Positions 1 through 11,008 of a stretch of DNA of 59,101 nucleotides are shown here, in pieces. Position 1 is the first letter of the stretch. Every line of letters starts with the position of its first letter. Position numbers and translations under genes: made by a program. This DNA is from an uncultured bacterium (lineage in GTDB: Bacteria > Patescibacteriota > Minisyncoccia > Moranbacterales > GWC2-37-73), in contig CAISKQ010000057.1 in the NCBI GenBank assembly GCA_903885965.1, positions 1 to 59,101 of the forward strand, read 5' to 3'. The notes beneath the pieces were generated by a model. That model saw nothing but the letters and a program-made list of their open reading frames with translations. It searched no databases and was not told the DNA's origin.

Positions 1-134
1 AAATGGAAACCAACACAGCGACAAAATTAATCTTGATAGTAAAAAAAAGCGAATCTAATATTGGAGAGCCGGATGCGGGAAAACTGCTTGTCCGGTTCAA
101 CTAGGGGTTTCAGATGAGAGTCTAGGAATCTACT
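1..134 (+). mobile_element. 3' end of a group II intron (domain V/VI); 3' boundary approximate
   Basis: AGAGCCGGATGCGGGAAAACTGCTTGTCCGGTTC (about 66-99) has domain V features: AGC near the 5' base, GAGCCGGA/TCCGGTTC lower stem, two-nt bulge, short A-rich loop; followed by a domain VI-like hairpin CTAGGGGTTTCAGATGAGAGTCTAG. Confidence 0.72.
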
Positions 135-176
135 ATAAAAGAAGAAGGTTAGTGAAAAATATTATTTTCAATTATT

Positions 177-1139
177 ATGCTCGGACACAAACTTAAAAAG
201 AGATTAGCTGATGAGTTTGATCTAGTTAAACAGGCAGAGGATCTTGGTGTCAGTGTTTGGCAAACTCCAAGTTTTTTATTCATTGTAATGGGTTTTGTTA
301 TTCTGGTTGCCATGACTGGGGTATACTTCATTTCAAATAATTATGATTCTCCGGACGTGCTTGTTATTAGCGAATCGGCGGTAGTTGCAATACTCTTTAC
401 TATCGGAAATTTCATCATTAATAGTTTTAATCAGGTGGCTAAGGCCAACAAAATGAAAACTGAGTTTGTTTCAATCGCCTCACATCAACTCAAAACTCCG
501 ATTGCTGAAATGAACTGGCAAATCGAATTGCTTTTATCGAAATTTCCCGAAGGTCTTAGTGAGAAACAGCAGCTTTTAATTGGGCAAATTGAGCGATCAA
601 GTCAAAAAATGGCCAGGCTTGTCAATGATCTTCTTGATGTGGCGCGTATTGACCAAGGGAGGTTGGCACTAACAAAAGAGGCGGTTGATTTATGCGATGT
701 AGTCAGTGATGCTATCGCTAATCAACAACCATTTTCTACTATTGCTGGTATTGAACTGAAATCAGCTTGTCCGGTGAAGTCTCCAAAGATTTTAATTGAC
801 AAAAAAAGAATTGGGGTTGCATTGGATAACCTTATTTCAAATGCGATAAAGTATACAAATAAACAAGGGGTGGTAGAGGTTTTCTTAGAAGTGAAGAATG
901 ATCTTGTTCAAGTTCGTGTGAGAGATAATGGAGTAGGCATCCCAAGCAACGAACAATGCGATATTTTTAAAAAGTTTTTTCGTAGTAATAATTCTATGAA
1001 AAATAATACCGATGGAACCGGACTTGGTTTATATATTGCAAAAAATATTATTGAACAATCAGGTGGTAAGTTATGGTTTCAATCAATTGAGGGCGCTGGA
1101 TCAGAATTTCTTTTCAGTTTACCGATAATTAAAGCATAA
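177..1139 (+). CDS. Membrane sensor histidine kinase
   Basis: TM segments, H-box SIASHQLKTPI, N-box LDNLISNAIKYT, DNGVGIP and GTGLGLYIAK motifs. Confidence 0.95.
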   Translation: MLGHKLKKRLADEFDLVKQAEDLGVSVWQTPSFLFIVMGFVILVAMTGVYFISNNYDSPDVLVISESAVVAILFTIGNFIINSFNQVAKANKMKTEFVSIASHQLKTPIAEMNWQIELLLSKFPEGLSEKQQLLIGQIERSSQKMARLVNDLLDVARIDQGRLALTKEAVDLCDVVSDAIANQQPFSTIAGIELKSACPVKSPKILIDKKRIGVALDNLISNAIKYTNKQGVVEVFLEVKNDLVQVRVRDNGVGIPSNEQCDIFKKFFRSNNSMKNNTDGTGLGLYIAKNIIEQSGGKLWFQSIEGAGSEFLFSLPIIKA

Positions 1140-1247
1140 GAAAGAAATTCTAGCTTGATTGGCAGTCTGACATTAAAATTCTATTATCGTTTCAGAAAGA
1201 AGACCCAAGTAAACGTTTTTTGTTTTATTAAATAGTAAGGTAATTAA

Positions 1248-1631
1248 ATGTATATGGAAAAAAAGAAACTGCTTATCGTCGAAGATGATCTGGTTTTGCA
1301 AAACTCACTCGAAGAATTTTTGCTTGCAGAGGGATTTGATGTGGTTTGTGCTATTGATGGAGAAGAAGGAATTCAGAAAGCTTTCTCAGAAAAACCAGAT
1401 TTAATTTTATTGGATATTGTACTTCCCAGGAAAGATGGGTACGAGGTATTGAGAGAAATTAAGGAAAATCAAGAAACAACACATGTCCCGATAGTGTTGC
1501 TTACAAATTTAGGAAGCATTGCGGATGTAGAAAAAGCTCTTGAGTTAGGGGCTACGACCTATCTAGTCAAGGCAGATTATAGACTTGATGAAGTGACGCA
1601 AAAAATAAAAGTAATTTTGAATAGAAAATAA
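1248..1631 (+). CDS. Single-domain response regulator (CheY-like receiver)
   Basis: LLIVEDD, LILLDIVLPRKDG, VLLTN and terminal K motifs; directly downstream of the kinase. Confidence 0.95.
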   Translation: MYMEKKKLLIVEDDLVLQNSLEEFLLAEGFDVVCAIDGEEGIQKAFSEKPDLILLDIVLPRKDGYEVLREIKENQETTHVPIVLLTNLGSIADVEKALELGATTYLVKADYRLDEVTQKIKVILNRK

Positions 1632-1718
1632 GACTAGTACTACTTTATCAGGGATGTCTTATGGGGTAGGTAGATATAGAGGAAAAAAATAAAAAAACAA
1701 AAGCCTAGAGCACCTTGG

Positions 1719-3488
1719 GTGGCTGTAAAACAAAAAATAATGCAAATAGCAAATAAACAATTGAGGGATTTCATCATTGATTCAGGAATGCTGGATAGCG
1801 GCGTGATTGAAGAAAATTTCAATGAAGCAACCAAGCAAGATAAGAAGTTTGGCGATTTATTGATAGAGAAAAACATTATCAGTGAAATTGATCTTAAGAA
1901 GTTGTACTCTTACATCTTAGGAATTCCATTTGTGAATTTGGAAAAAGAGGTAATTGAAAATGACATCCTGCATATAGTGCCAGAACCAATTGCGAAAAAA
2001 TATGGAATCGTAGCTTTTGAAAAAGATGGCAATAATCTGAAGGTAGCGATGAAAAATCCGGAAGATCTTCAGACAATAGATTTCATTCGAAAAAAAACAG
2101 GCCTCAAAATTGTCCCTTGTCTTACTAGTGAGGACAACATTAAGATAGTTTTAAAGCAGTATGAAAAGAGTCTAAAGGCTGAATTTGGAGATATCATTAA
2201 AAAAGATTCTGAGGATGCTGCATTAAATGATTCGGAAGATGATTTGGAAAAGATTGCTCAGGATCTTCCAATTGTGCGCATAGTTGACACCCTTATTAAG
2301 CATGCAATTTTGCAATCTGCCAGCGATATTCATATTGAACCTGACGAAAAAGAAATCCGAGTCAGGTATAGAATTGACGGAATTTTACACGACGCCATGA
2401 CTCTTCCAAAGCAGGTCATGGGTGGACTGATAGCTCGCATTAAGGTGTTGTCAAACTTAAAACTTGATGAACATCGATTGCCTCAGGATGGTCGCTTTAA
2501 GATTGAGAAAGATGGGTACAAGATTTCATTTCGAGTCAGTATATTGCCAGTTTTTGAAGGTGAAAAAATCGTTATGCGTCTTTTAGATGAGACATCGAAG
2601 GGCTTAACGTTGGAAAAAATGGGTCTCTTTGGGGATGATCTTGAGAAAGTTCATCAACATATTAAACGCCCAAATGGCATGATACTGGTTACGGGTCCCA
2701 CTGGTAGTGGAAAAACAACAACTCTGTACACGATAATGGATATTTTGAATACATCCGAGGTTAACATTAGTACCGTTGAAGATCCCGTGGAATATCGCAT
2801 GCAGCGAGTTAACCAAACGCAAGTCAATACAAAAATTGGAATGACTTTTGCTGCAGCACTTCGTAGTCTCCTTCGTCAAGATCCTGATATTATCATGGTA
2901 GGTGAAATTCGAGATGGAGAAACTATGCAGATTGCGATTGAAGCTGCGATGACTGGTCATCTCGTGCTCTCAACTCTTCACACGAACAGTGCTGCTGGAA
3001 CTTTGCCACGCCTTTTAGATATGGGAGCTGAAGCATTTTTGGTTGCATCGACAGTCAATGTTATCATTGCTCAACGGCTTGTGCGAAAATTATGCAATGA
3101 CTGCAAGGTTGCTTATAAGTTTGAAGAAAAAGATGTAAAGAATTTGCAAGCAAGTTTTGACATGGCTGAAATATTGGAAGTTTACAAAAAATCACCACAG
3201 CTGAAGGGCGTTATCGATGCAAAGAGTACTTGGAAAAATATTCAATTTTATAAGGCGCAGGGCTGCGAAAAGTGCAGCAATGAGGGATATCATGGACGAC
3301 AAGGAATTTATGAGGTTTTAGTTATGGATGAAAAAATTGGAAAATTGATTACCTCAAACGCGTCAGCTGATGAAATAGAGAGAGAGGCAAGAAAAGACGG
3401 AATGCATAAGATGTATGAAGATGGTTTCATTAAGGCGGCTATGGGTGTAACATCCATCGAAGAAGTATTGAGAGTGACCAAGGAGTAG
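1719..3488 (+). CDS. pilB: Type IV pilus assembly / type II secretion ATPase (PilB/GspE family); start may be 1719 (GTG) or 1740
   Basis: Walker A GPTGSGKTTTLY, Asp box, RSLLRQDPDIIMVGEIRD, GHLVLSTLHTN, CxxC near C-terminus. Confidence 0.95.
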   Translation: MAVKQKIMQIANKQLRDFIIDSGMLDSGVIEENFNEATKQDKKFGDLLIEKNIISEIDLKKLYSYILGIPFVNLEKEVIENDILHIVPEPIAKKYGIVAFEKDGNNLKVAMKNPEDLQTIDFIRKKTGLKIVPCLTSEDNIKIVLKQYEKSLKAEFGDIIKKDSEDAALNDSEDDLEKIAQDLPIVRIVDTLIKHAILQSASDIHIEPDEKEIRVRYRIDGILHDAMTLPKQVMGGLIARIKVLSNLKLDEHRLPQDGRFKIEKDGYKISFRVSILPVFEGEKIVMRLLDETSKGLTLEKMGLFGDDLEKVHQHIKRPNGMILVTGPTGSGKTTTLYTIMDILNTSEVNISTVEDPVEYRMQRVNQTQVNTKIGMTFAAALRSLLRQDPDIIMVGEIRDGETMQIAIEAAMTGHLVLSTLHTNSAAGTLPRLLDMGAEAFLVASTVNVIIAQRLVRKLCNDCKVAYKFEEKDVKNLQASFDMAEILEVYKKSPQLKGVIDAKSTWKNIQFYKAQGCEKCSNEGYHGRQGIYEVLVMDEKIGKLITSNASADEIEREARKDGMHKMYEDGFIKAAMGVTSIEEVLRVTKE

Positions 3489-3550
3489 CTGTACATAACT
3501 TAGTGTTATTTTAGGTTTCATATTTAGTTGGGAGGTAAGTAGTTAAATTT

Positions 3551-4777
3551 ATGCCAAAATTTATATATACCGCTAAAAATTATAGTGGTGAAAAGAAGGG
3601 CGGTGAAATTATCGCACGTGATGAAAAGACACTGGCTAGTCAACTCAGAAGTGATGGTTTCTTGGTCACTTCCATAGCACTTGTTCGTGAGGATCAATCC
3701 GCGAGTGGTGTTCAGGTAAAATTTTTTGACAGATTTAGCAATGTTCCGTTAAAGGAAAAGATGGTATTTGCGAGAAATCTTAGTGTAATGATAAGCTCAG
3801 GACTCACTGTTTCGCGAGCTGTTGGTAATCTTGCAATGCAAGTTGAACACAAAGGCTTTAAAAAAATTCTTAATGATATTTTTGAAGAAATACAAAGCGG
3901 AAAAACACTTAGTGAGGGGTTTGCCAAATATCCAGGAGTTTTTGGTGATCTTTTCATAAATATGGTTAAGGTCGGCGAGGTGGCTGGAAATCTTGATGAG
4001 GTGCTTAAAATAGTTTCAGTGCAAATAGAAAAAGAGCATGATTTGAAGGGAAAGGTAAAAGGTGCGATGATTTATCCAGCTGTCATTTTATCGGTGATGA
4101 TTATAATTGGAATACTCATGTTAACCTATGTGCTTCCTCAAATGATGGGCGTGTTTAAGGGTATGAATGCTAAGTTGCCGCCAATGACTCAGTTTTTGGT
4201 TGATCTTAGTGATGCAATGAAAAACAACGGCATAGTTGTGGCGATAGGATTTATTAGCTTGATAAGTTTTTTGAACTATTTTCTTCATCAAAAAGCTGGC
4301 AAAAAAGCTCTGGGATATTTTACAGTACACGTTCCTATTTTCAGCCCTATCGTAAAACAAGTTAATTGCGCTCGCTTCGCTAGAATATATAGTTCATTGC
4401 TAAAGAGTGGAGTCAATTCTGTTGAGGCTCTTGGGATTATTTCAAATACCCTTTCCAATTATTATTACAAAGAAGCATTATTGAAAGGTGTGGAGGACAT
4501 TCAAAAAGGAGTTCCATTGAGCACTATTTTATCAAATCGCCCGGATGTTTTTCCAATTCTTGTATCTCAAATTGTTCAAGTCGGAGAAGAGACTGGAAAA
4601 ACAGAAACAGTATTGCTTCAGTTGGCAGAATATTACGAAGATGAGGTTGACCAGGTAACTAAAAACATGTCCTCAATCATCGAGCCTCTCTTGATGGTTG
4701 TGATAGGTGGGTGTGTTGGTTTTTTTGCCGTGGCTATGCTTTTGCCTATGTATAGCCTGATGGACAGTATTAAGTAG
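3551..4777 (+). CDS. pilC: Type IV pilus inner-membrane platform protein PilC/GspF
   Basis: Two T2SSF repeats with FARNLSVMISSGLTVSRA and FARIYSSLLKSGV, VGEETGKTETVL motif. Confidence 0.95.
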   Translation: MPKFIYTAKNYSGEKKGGEIIARDEKTLASQLRSDGFLVTSIALVREDQSASGVQVKFFDRFSNVPLKEKMVFARNLSVMISSGLTVSRAVGNLAMQVEHKGFKKILNDIFEEIQSGKTLSEGFAKYPGVFGDLFINMVKVGEVAGNLDEVLKIVSVQIEKEHDLKGKVKGAMIYPAVILSVMIIIGILMLTYVLPQMMGVFKGMNAKLPPMTQFLVDLSDAMKNNGIVVAIGFISLISFLNYFLHQKAGKKALGYFTVHVPIFSPIVKQVNCARFARIYSSLLKSGVNSVEALGIISNTLSNYYYKEALLKGVEDIQKGVPLSTILSNRPDVFPILVSQIVQVGEETGKTETVLLQLAEYYEDEVDQVTKNMSSIIEPLLMVVIGGCVGFFAVAMLLPMYSLMDSIK

Positions 4778-4839
4778 TTATTATTGTATGGGGATATGAA
4801 CATGTTGGCATGTGAATATCTTTTTATTTTCAATAAAAT

Positions 4840-6225
4840 ATGTTTTTTCAAAAATTGAAAAAAAATAAATGCAATGGCTTCACTCTCATAGAGATGATGG
4901 TTTTTATGTTTATGCTTACTATTGCAGGAGTTACTTTCTACAAGGTATTTGCAACAGGAACACTTGCTATGAGTAATGTTAAAAGTAGACTTGGGGCAGT
5001 TCAGCTCGCAAATGAGAAAATTGAAATAGCCCGTAATCTCAAGTATGAAGATGTTGGAACAGTGGGCGGTATTCCAGACGGGAAACTTTCACAAACAGAA
5101 ACAGAGATTCGTTCTGGTAAAACGTATTATGTTCATAGTTCAGTCGTGGCTATAGATGATCCTTTTGATGGAACCTTGGCAGCCGGAACGGACTCTCGAC
5201 CAGCTGATTACAAACAAGTCAAGATTATTGTTTACTGGGAGGATGATAATCCTGCAAAGTCAACATCGGTAGTGGCAACTATCTCTCCGCCAGGAGTGGA
5301 AGCTATGTACACAGGTGGAATTCTTTCTTTGAATATTGTTGATAGTTCAGGTATCGGTATCCCAAATGCCAATGTTAAAATTATCAATGGTTCTGTTTCG
5401 CCAGTAGTTAACGCTCAATATACAACAGATTCTTCTGGCAATCTTTTTCTCCCTGAGGTTATTCCATCTTTGCAAACCTATAGTCTTCAGATTACAAAGA
5501 ATGGCTATTTTCCAGTTCAGACATATGCGCCTTATCCAATAAGTAGTGTTAACCCGATTGATATTCACGCCAGTGTTGTTAATGCAAGCATCAATCAAAA
5601 AACCATTGTAATGGATAAACTTTCAACAATTAATTTGTATACCAAGTCACCGCTTGGAGAAATAATTCCAAATATTGATTTTTCACTAGCGGGCGGTAGA
5701 AGAACTTCTAATACTATAGCTACGCCGCCACTTCCTGTTTGGTCACTTGTTCAAACGGTTTTCAACTCATCAGCTGATGGAAAAAAAACTTTAACGAACA
5801 TAAGTTCAGGGCCTTATTATTTTACATATCCGTCTGGAATTCAAAATGATAAGTATGCGCTTTTGTATCTTGATGCCGCCGCAGATTTATCTAATGTATT
5901 TAACTTACCTCCAAATACTGCGTTGGATGTCAATGTAGTACTGGCTAATAAGGAGACCGATTCTTTGTTGGTTACAGCCCTTACTGATGCTGATAGTGCG
6001 CCTATCGCGGGCGCTTCAGTTGAGCTCAAGAGCGTAATTGGAGCATATGATGTTACAATGACAACGAATAAATTTGGAAAAGTTTATTTTCCAGACTCTA
6101 ATGCAACTCTTGTTGCCGGTGGTTACAAGTTAAGCATTGTGGCTGCAGGCTTTACTGACATCATAGATAAGGATGTTACGATTAATAAATTTACCACTCA
6201 AGAAGTCAAAATGGTAATAGAATAA
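4840..6225 (+). CDS. Prepilin-type protein with carboxypeptidase-regulatory-like repeats
   Basis: N-terminal GFTLIEMMVFMFMLTIAGVTFY prepilin motif; two Ig/CarboxypepD_reg-like stretches. Confidence 0.85.
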   Translation: MFFQKLKKNKCNGFTLIEMMVFMFMLTIAGVTFYKVFATGTLAMSNVKSRLGAVQLANEKIEIARNLKYEDVGTVGGIPDGKLSQTETEIRSGKTYYVHSSVVAIDDPFDGTLAAGTDSRPADYKQVKIIVYWEDDNPAKSTSVVATISPPGVEAMYTGGILSLNIVDSSGIGIPNANVKIINGSVSPVVNAQYTTDSSGNLFLPEVIPSLQTYSLQITKNGYFPVQTYAPYPISSVNPIDIHASVVNASINQKTIVMDKLSTINLYTKSPLGEIIPNIDFSLAGGRRTSNTIATPPLPVWSLVQTVFNSSADGKKTLTNISSGPYYFTYPSGIQNDKYALLYLDAAADLSNVFNLPPNTALDVNVVLANKETDSLLVTALTDADSAPIAGASVELKSVIGAYDVTMTTNKFGKVYFPDSNATLVAGGYKLSIVAAGFTDIIDKDVTINKFTTQEVKMVIE

Positions 6226-6227
6226 AT

Positions 6228-6866
6228 ATGATTTTTTTGAAAAAAATAATGAATTCAAGAAAGAGAGGAATAACCCTTGTTGAAACGCTCGTCGCTGTAG
6301 CGATTCTTATTATGGGCATCGGTGGTTTCACTATGCTCGCCGCGAAAAGTTGGAAAATGAATGCATTTGTGATTGAATCCGGAAATGCTACAAGCAAGGC
6401 AACAAGTGCGCTAAATCAAACGATTAAAAGTTTAAGGGAGATTAGGCAAGCTGATGATGGAAGTTACCCGGTTAAGGATGTCGCTAAAAATAGTCTCACC
6501 GTGTATCTGGATGATGACAAGGATGGAAAGGCTGAAAGAGTGCATTATTATCTTGAAACTGCTACACAAACGTTTAAAAAAGGAATTACAAAATCAAGTG
6601 GCACTCCTGCTGCTTATCCTGCCGGCGATCAGACGGTAAAAATTATCTCCAATTACGTCGTTAATACAATTTCTCAGCCAGTTTTTGAATACTACAATAA
6701 TGATTACCCAATTGACGCTATAAACAATCCACTTAGCAGCCCCGTTCCTGCAGATGTCAAGTTAGTAAAAGTTCGTCTCTGGATAAATATAAAACCACTC
6801 ACTGCCCCGGACAATATAAATCTGGAATCTTTTGCTGAGTTTAGGAACCTTAATGAAAACAATTAA
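6228..6866 (+). CDS. Prepilin-type protein (PilV/PulJ-like)
   Basis: RGITLVETLVAVAILIMGIGGFTML prepilin motif; pilus operon context. Confidence 0.85.
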   Translation: MIFLKKIMNSRKRGITLVETLVAVAILIMGIGGFTMLAAKSWKMNAFVIESGNATSKATSALNQTIKSLREIRQADDGSYPVKDVAKNSLTVYLDDDKDGKAERVHYYLETATQTFKKGITKSSGTPAAYPAGDQTVKIISNYVVNTISQPVFEYYNNDYPIDAINNPLSSPVPADVKLVKVRLWINIKPLTAPDNINLESFAEFRNLNENN

Positions 6867-8472
6867 TATGAAAGTTGAAAATAAGAAAGCTGCTGTATTT
6901 AGAAATGAAAAAGGTTCGGCCATTGCTTATGCGTTGGTTATTATTGTGATGATTTCAATATTGCTTTCCTCGATGGTGCAATTTATTGTAAATAATTCCA
7001 AAAGTGCATATCAAACTCAAAGTAAAGAAGAAGCATTTCAAATTGCTGAGGCTGGGGTTAATTTTTATCGTTGGTATCTTGCTCATGAAACAGATGGGAG
7101 AACTGCTATGCAAATTCGGGATTTTTGGCAAGGTACAAGTCCTGACCCATATGGGCTGAGGAATAACTCCCCATATGAGCGAGACTATGTGGATGCTCAA
7201 GGCGGAGTGCTTGGAAAATACAGTATTGAAACCTCTGCTCCAGATCCTAGTTCAACAATTGTTTACGTCGCTGTTACGGGCTGGACTAGTAAATATCCAG
7301 CTATTAAAAGAACTATAAATGTGCGCTTCAGGAGACCTTCTTGGAGTGAGGATAGTGTGCTGGCTAATGACTTTATGCGCTTTGGCGAGGGAACTACTGT
7401 TAATGGTAAAATACATTCTAATTCTGGCATTCGCTTTGATGGAATTGCAACCAATGTCGTTTCGAGCTCCTTGAGCACTTATGATGATCCGGATCATACG
7501 GGAGGTAGTGAGTTTGGGGTACATACGCATGTTAACGCTCCGCCAGCTAGTGGAATAAACGACAATCAGAGACCTTCGGAGGCTCCGCCAAGCGTCGTTT
7601 CTCCGCGAATCGATGTATTTAAAGCTGGAAGAGATTTTCCTACGCCACAAGTTGATTTTGCAAGTGTTGTTTCTGATATTTCTTTTATGAGAAGTCAGGC
7701 TACGGTGAAATTTGACAATAGTGGGGCGGGACGCAGAATCATTTTAAAGGCCGATGGCAATTTTAATTCTTGCAAAGTAAATTCTTACTCGGTTTATAAT
7801 CCTATCGGGTACACTGGCTCAAGCGGTATTACTGATTACAATGGAGTCATCACTGGAGCGTCAGGTTCCTATGCTTCAACTAATGGACTTAGTTGCGTTA
7901 CAGTTGATTGTTGCGATGCAGGTAGCTGCTCCCTGATTCAAGCTAGTAAGCCAAGTAAAGGCAAGTGCATAAGCATTACAAGCGGGGTTATTCCTAATGG
8001 GGGAATTATTTTTGTGGCAAATAATCTCTGGCTAGAAGGAACAATAAGTGGCAAAAAAGTTTCTTTTGTTGCGGCCGAACTTTCTGACGAGCCTGGATAT
8101 ACTGGCGGAAATAAAAATGTTTTTTTAGGCATGAATAATTTGCGCTATACAAATCATGATGGTAACGACATTATTGGTGTAATAGCACAGGAAGACGTTG
8201 AGGTAATCAAAGATAGCCTTAATGATTTATTTATCGATGGAGCTCTTTTAGCAAAAGGTGGTCGCGTTGGTAGATATTATTATGGAAATTCTAAAAATAG
8301 CATCACAGTTAATGGTTCAATTGCAACGTATGCCAGATATGGATTTGCATACACAGATGGGACAGGATATCAAACGCGTAATCTTGATTTTGATAATAAT
8401 CTATTATACTTTCCTCCGCCGTATTTTCCTACCGGCACACAATACTCCATAGATTCTTGGGAGGAGGACTAG
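6832..8472 (+). CDS. PilX-like pilus-associated protein; probable start near 6853
   Basis: N-terminal GSAIAYALVIIVMISILLSSMVQFIV helix, overlap with preceding prepilin gene, extracellular Ser/Gly-rich domain. Confidence 0.7.
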   Translation: MLSLGTLMKTINMKVENKKAAVFRNEKGSAIAYALVIIVMISILLSSMVQFIVNNSKSAYQTQSKEEAFQIAEAGVNFYRWYLAHETDGRTAMQIRDFWQGTSPDPYGLRNNSPYERDYVDAQGGVLGKYSIETSAPDPSSTIVYVAVTGWTSKYPAIKRTINVRFRRPSWSEDSVLANDFMRFGEGTTVNGKIHSNSGIRFDGIATNVVSSSLSTYDDPDHTGGSEFGVHTHVNAPPASGINDNQRPSEAPPSVVSPRIDVFKAGRDFPTPQVDFASVVSDISFMRSQATVKFDNSGAGRRIILKADGNFNSCKVNSYSVYNPIGYTGSSGITDYNGVITGASGSYASTNGLSCVTVDCCDAGSCSLIQASKPSKGKCISITSGVIPNGGIIFVANNLWLEGTISGKKVSFVAAELSDEPGYTGGNKNVFLGMNNLRYTNHDGNDIIGVIAQEDVEVIKDSLNDLFIDGALLAKGGRVGRYYYGNSKNSITVNGSIATYARYGFAYTDGTGYQTRNLDFDNNLLYFPPPYFPTGTQYSIDSWEED

Positions 8473-8560
8473 CACATTGCGTTTTAAGTAATTATGAAAT
8501 ATGAAGAAAATAGTGTAAAATTAAAAGGCTAAAAATGCCTGAAAAATATAAAAATAAAAA

Positions 8561-9646
8561 ATGAGCTTTCTAAATAAAAAAATTTGTAGTAATTCTTCCA
8601 GTATATTCGGACTTGATTTGAGTGACCTTTCGGTTAAGCTTATTAAGTTTGAGAATAATGGTGTGGAAGAGAAAATTGTCAGCTATGGATGTGTGTCTCT
8701 GCCAGTTGGCGCCGTGAGTGATGGTGAGATAAAAAAGAAAGAACAGATTGTGGTGGCAATAAAAAAACTTATTGAAACTTCAGGACCAAAAAAAATAAAA
8801 ACGAAAAAAGTTATCTGTAGCCTTCCTGAGACAAAAGCTTTTTTGCGAATTATAAGTATTCCAAAAATGAATGATAATGAAATAGGCGAAGCTGTTAAAT
8901 GGGAAATGGAAGCGAACATTCCGTTGCCGCTCGAACAGGTTTATTACGATTGGCAAATCGTTACTGAGGCCCTAACTACGGAAAAAAACAAAATAAATCT
9001 ATTAGTCGTTGCAGTGTCAAAAACAACAGTGGACGAAACCATAGAGGTTATTGAGATGGCAGGACTTGAAGTTGTTGGGCTGGAGATAGAATCAATTGCG
9101 CAATCCAGGAGTCTCCTTTGCTGCGATGACTACAAAAAAACAGTTTTGATAGTTGATATTGGAGATAGAAGAACGAGCTTTTCAATTTCAAAGGAGGGTG
9201 TTCCATGTTTTACTTCCAGTGTTCCCCTTAGTGGACAATCTCTTTCTGATGTCATCGCTAAGGGAATGGGTATTTCATTTGAGGAAGCTGAAAAAATAAA
9301 ACTAACCCACGGTATCGGCTGTGATCCTAAAAATGATTCTTTGTTCAAGTTAGTAGAACCAGTTCTTGAAAGTTTTTCTCAGGAGATAGAAAGATCGATA
9401 AATTTTTATTTATCAGGATTGGGATACTCAAAAAATATTGATAAGATAATTATTTGCGGTGGAGGTGCGAATACAAAGGGAATTGTGCCATATCTATCAA
9501 AAAAGTTAGGACGAGAGATTCAACCTGGAAATCCATGGTCGAATGTAAATTTAGGAAAAAAATTGCCAATTATTGAAAAAAGTCAATCATTGCAATATTC
9601 AACAGCTATAGGTTTAGCATTAAAAGCACTCCAATATGAAGATTAG
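8561..9646 (+). CDS. pilM: Type IV pilus assembly protein PilM (actin-like ATPase)
   Basis: FGLDLSDLSVKLIKF phosphate-1 motif, DIGDRRTSFSI, CGGGANTKGI; operon position. Confidence 0.93.
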   Translation: MSFLNKKICSNSSSIFGLDLSDLSVKLIKFENNGVEEKIVSYGCVSLPVGAVSDGEIKKKEQIVVAIKKLIETSGPKKIKTKKVICSLPETKAFLRIISIPKMNDNEIGEAVKWEMEANIPLPLEQVYYDWQIVTEALTTEKNKINLLVVAVSKTTVDETIEVIEMAGLEVVGLEIESIAQSRSLLCCDDYKKTVLIVDIGDRRTSFSISKEGVPCFTSSVPLSGQSLSDVIAKGMGISFEEAEKIKLTHGIGCDPKNDSLFKLVEPVLESFSQEIERSINFYLSGLGYSKNIDKIIICGGGANTKGIVPYLSKKLGREIQPGNPWSNVNLGKKLPIIEKSQSLQYSTAIGLALKALQYED

Positions 9647-10190
9647 TCTTGATTTGCTTCCTCAAAACAAAAAAGATGAAATACGAAGAAGTAAATTTTT
9701 TCGTGAACTTTTGCGTACGGAGATATTGTTCTTTTTTCCTATTTTAATTCTCATCGTTATTTTAATTAATGTGCTATATCTGTTGAAGATTCAGCAAAAT
9801 GGAAGTATTGCAGACTATGAATTTCAGCAGAATCAAAGTCAATATCAAGAGTTGGATAAATACGACAAGAATTTTAAAGCTATAAATGAGGCTACTGGTT
9901 TTTTGATAAAAATTCAAAATGGACATTTGCAATGGTCAACCGTCTTGAACCATTTGAGTCAGGTTATTCCAAGTGGTATTGTTATAAATAATTTTTCCAA
10001 TAAGAACTATGACATTTATTTGACTGGGCAGGCCAAAACCCGCGATAAACTGCTTGAATTTAAGGGTAATCTAGAAAAGGATGCATGTTTTGGAAAAATT
10101 AATGTCCCACTCTCAGACCTTGTTGTTAAGGAGAATGTTGATTTTCAAATGGATTTCAATGTTAGCCAGGATTGTTTGAGAAATAAATAA
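9636..10190 (+). CDS. pilN: PilN-like pilus assembly protein
   Basis: Overlaps pilM end; N-terminal DLLP motif, one TM helix, coiled-coil and ferredoxin-like region. Confidence 0.82.
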   Translation: MKISLDLLPQNKKDEIRRSKFFRELLRTEILFFFPILILIVILINVLYLLKIQQNGSIADYEFQQNQSQYQELDKYDKNFKAINEATGFLIKIQNGHLQWSTVLNHLSQVIPSGIVINNFSNKNYDIYLTGQAKTRDKLLEFKGNLEKDACFGKINVPLSDLVVKENVDFQMDFNVSQDCLRNK

Positions 10191-10302
10191 ACAGCGAATA
10201 ATTCAGGATGATTTTATTTATTAGCATGAAAATTTTCTGTGGGATGCAGGTTGCTTGAACTAAAAAAATAGCGAGCGTTTAAATCATTTTTTATATTCTT
10301 AG

Positions 10303-11001
10303 ATGACAAAATTTCTAAAAAATCAACGAGAACTTGTTGTGCTAGCACTATTTTTTGTTGTGATTGGTGGGCTTGGGTATTTTGTCATTATGCCGCTATT
10401 GAAAAGTATTACGCTTGTCAGGGATGGAATACAGGAGGAAGCCATTAAACAAGACATAAGAAGGCAAAAACTAAATGAACTGCCAAAGATAAGGGAACAG
10501 TTTGCAAAAATTAATAATCAACAAAATAAAATAGATATACTACTTAGTAAGGATCAGGCAGTTGTTTTGATTGAGCGATTGGAGAAGCTCTCTCAAGATA
10601 CGGGTAATACAATAGTAATTTCGATTAATGATGGTCTGCAACAAGCAGCTAATCCAGCCCTTGCTAAAGCAGGCTCAGCAACAGCTAACTTGGTAGAGTC
10701 ATTGCCAAGCAATGACTATTTGAAATTAACAATTTCTTTGACTGGGGACTACGATGGACTTTTTAAATTCATTAGTGGCCTAGAAACGTTTGAATATTAT
10801 GGTGATATTATTGGTATTAATATTAGCCACTCAACTGATAGTGGCTTGCCATCCGCGGCCGGTGCAGCGCCGATTAATGGAGTTCTGAATCCATTTAATG
10901 CCCAATTAACACCTGGCGCATCTTCCACAAATACCGCAGCCAAGCAAAATGGCAGCAAATTGGATACCTCGTTGGAAGTAGTTTTTTATACTAAAAAATA
11001 A
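10303..11001 (+). CDS. pilO: PilO-like pilus assembly protein
   Basis: Single TM plus coiled coil, YLKLTISLTGDYDGLFKFISGLE PilO-like motif. Confidence 0.78.
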   Translation: MTKFLKNQRELVVLALFFVVIGGLGYFVIMPLLKSITLVRDGIQEEAIKQDIRRQKLNELPKIREQFAKINNQQNKIDILLSKDQAVVLIERLEKLSQDTGNTIVISINDGLQQAANPALAKAGSATANLVESLPSNDYLKLTISLTGDYDGLFKFISGLETFEYYGDIIGINISHSTDSGLPSAAGAAPINGVLNPFNAQLTPGASSTNTAAKQNGSKLDTSLEVVFYTKK

Positions 11002-11008
11002 TAGCTAT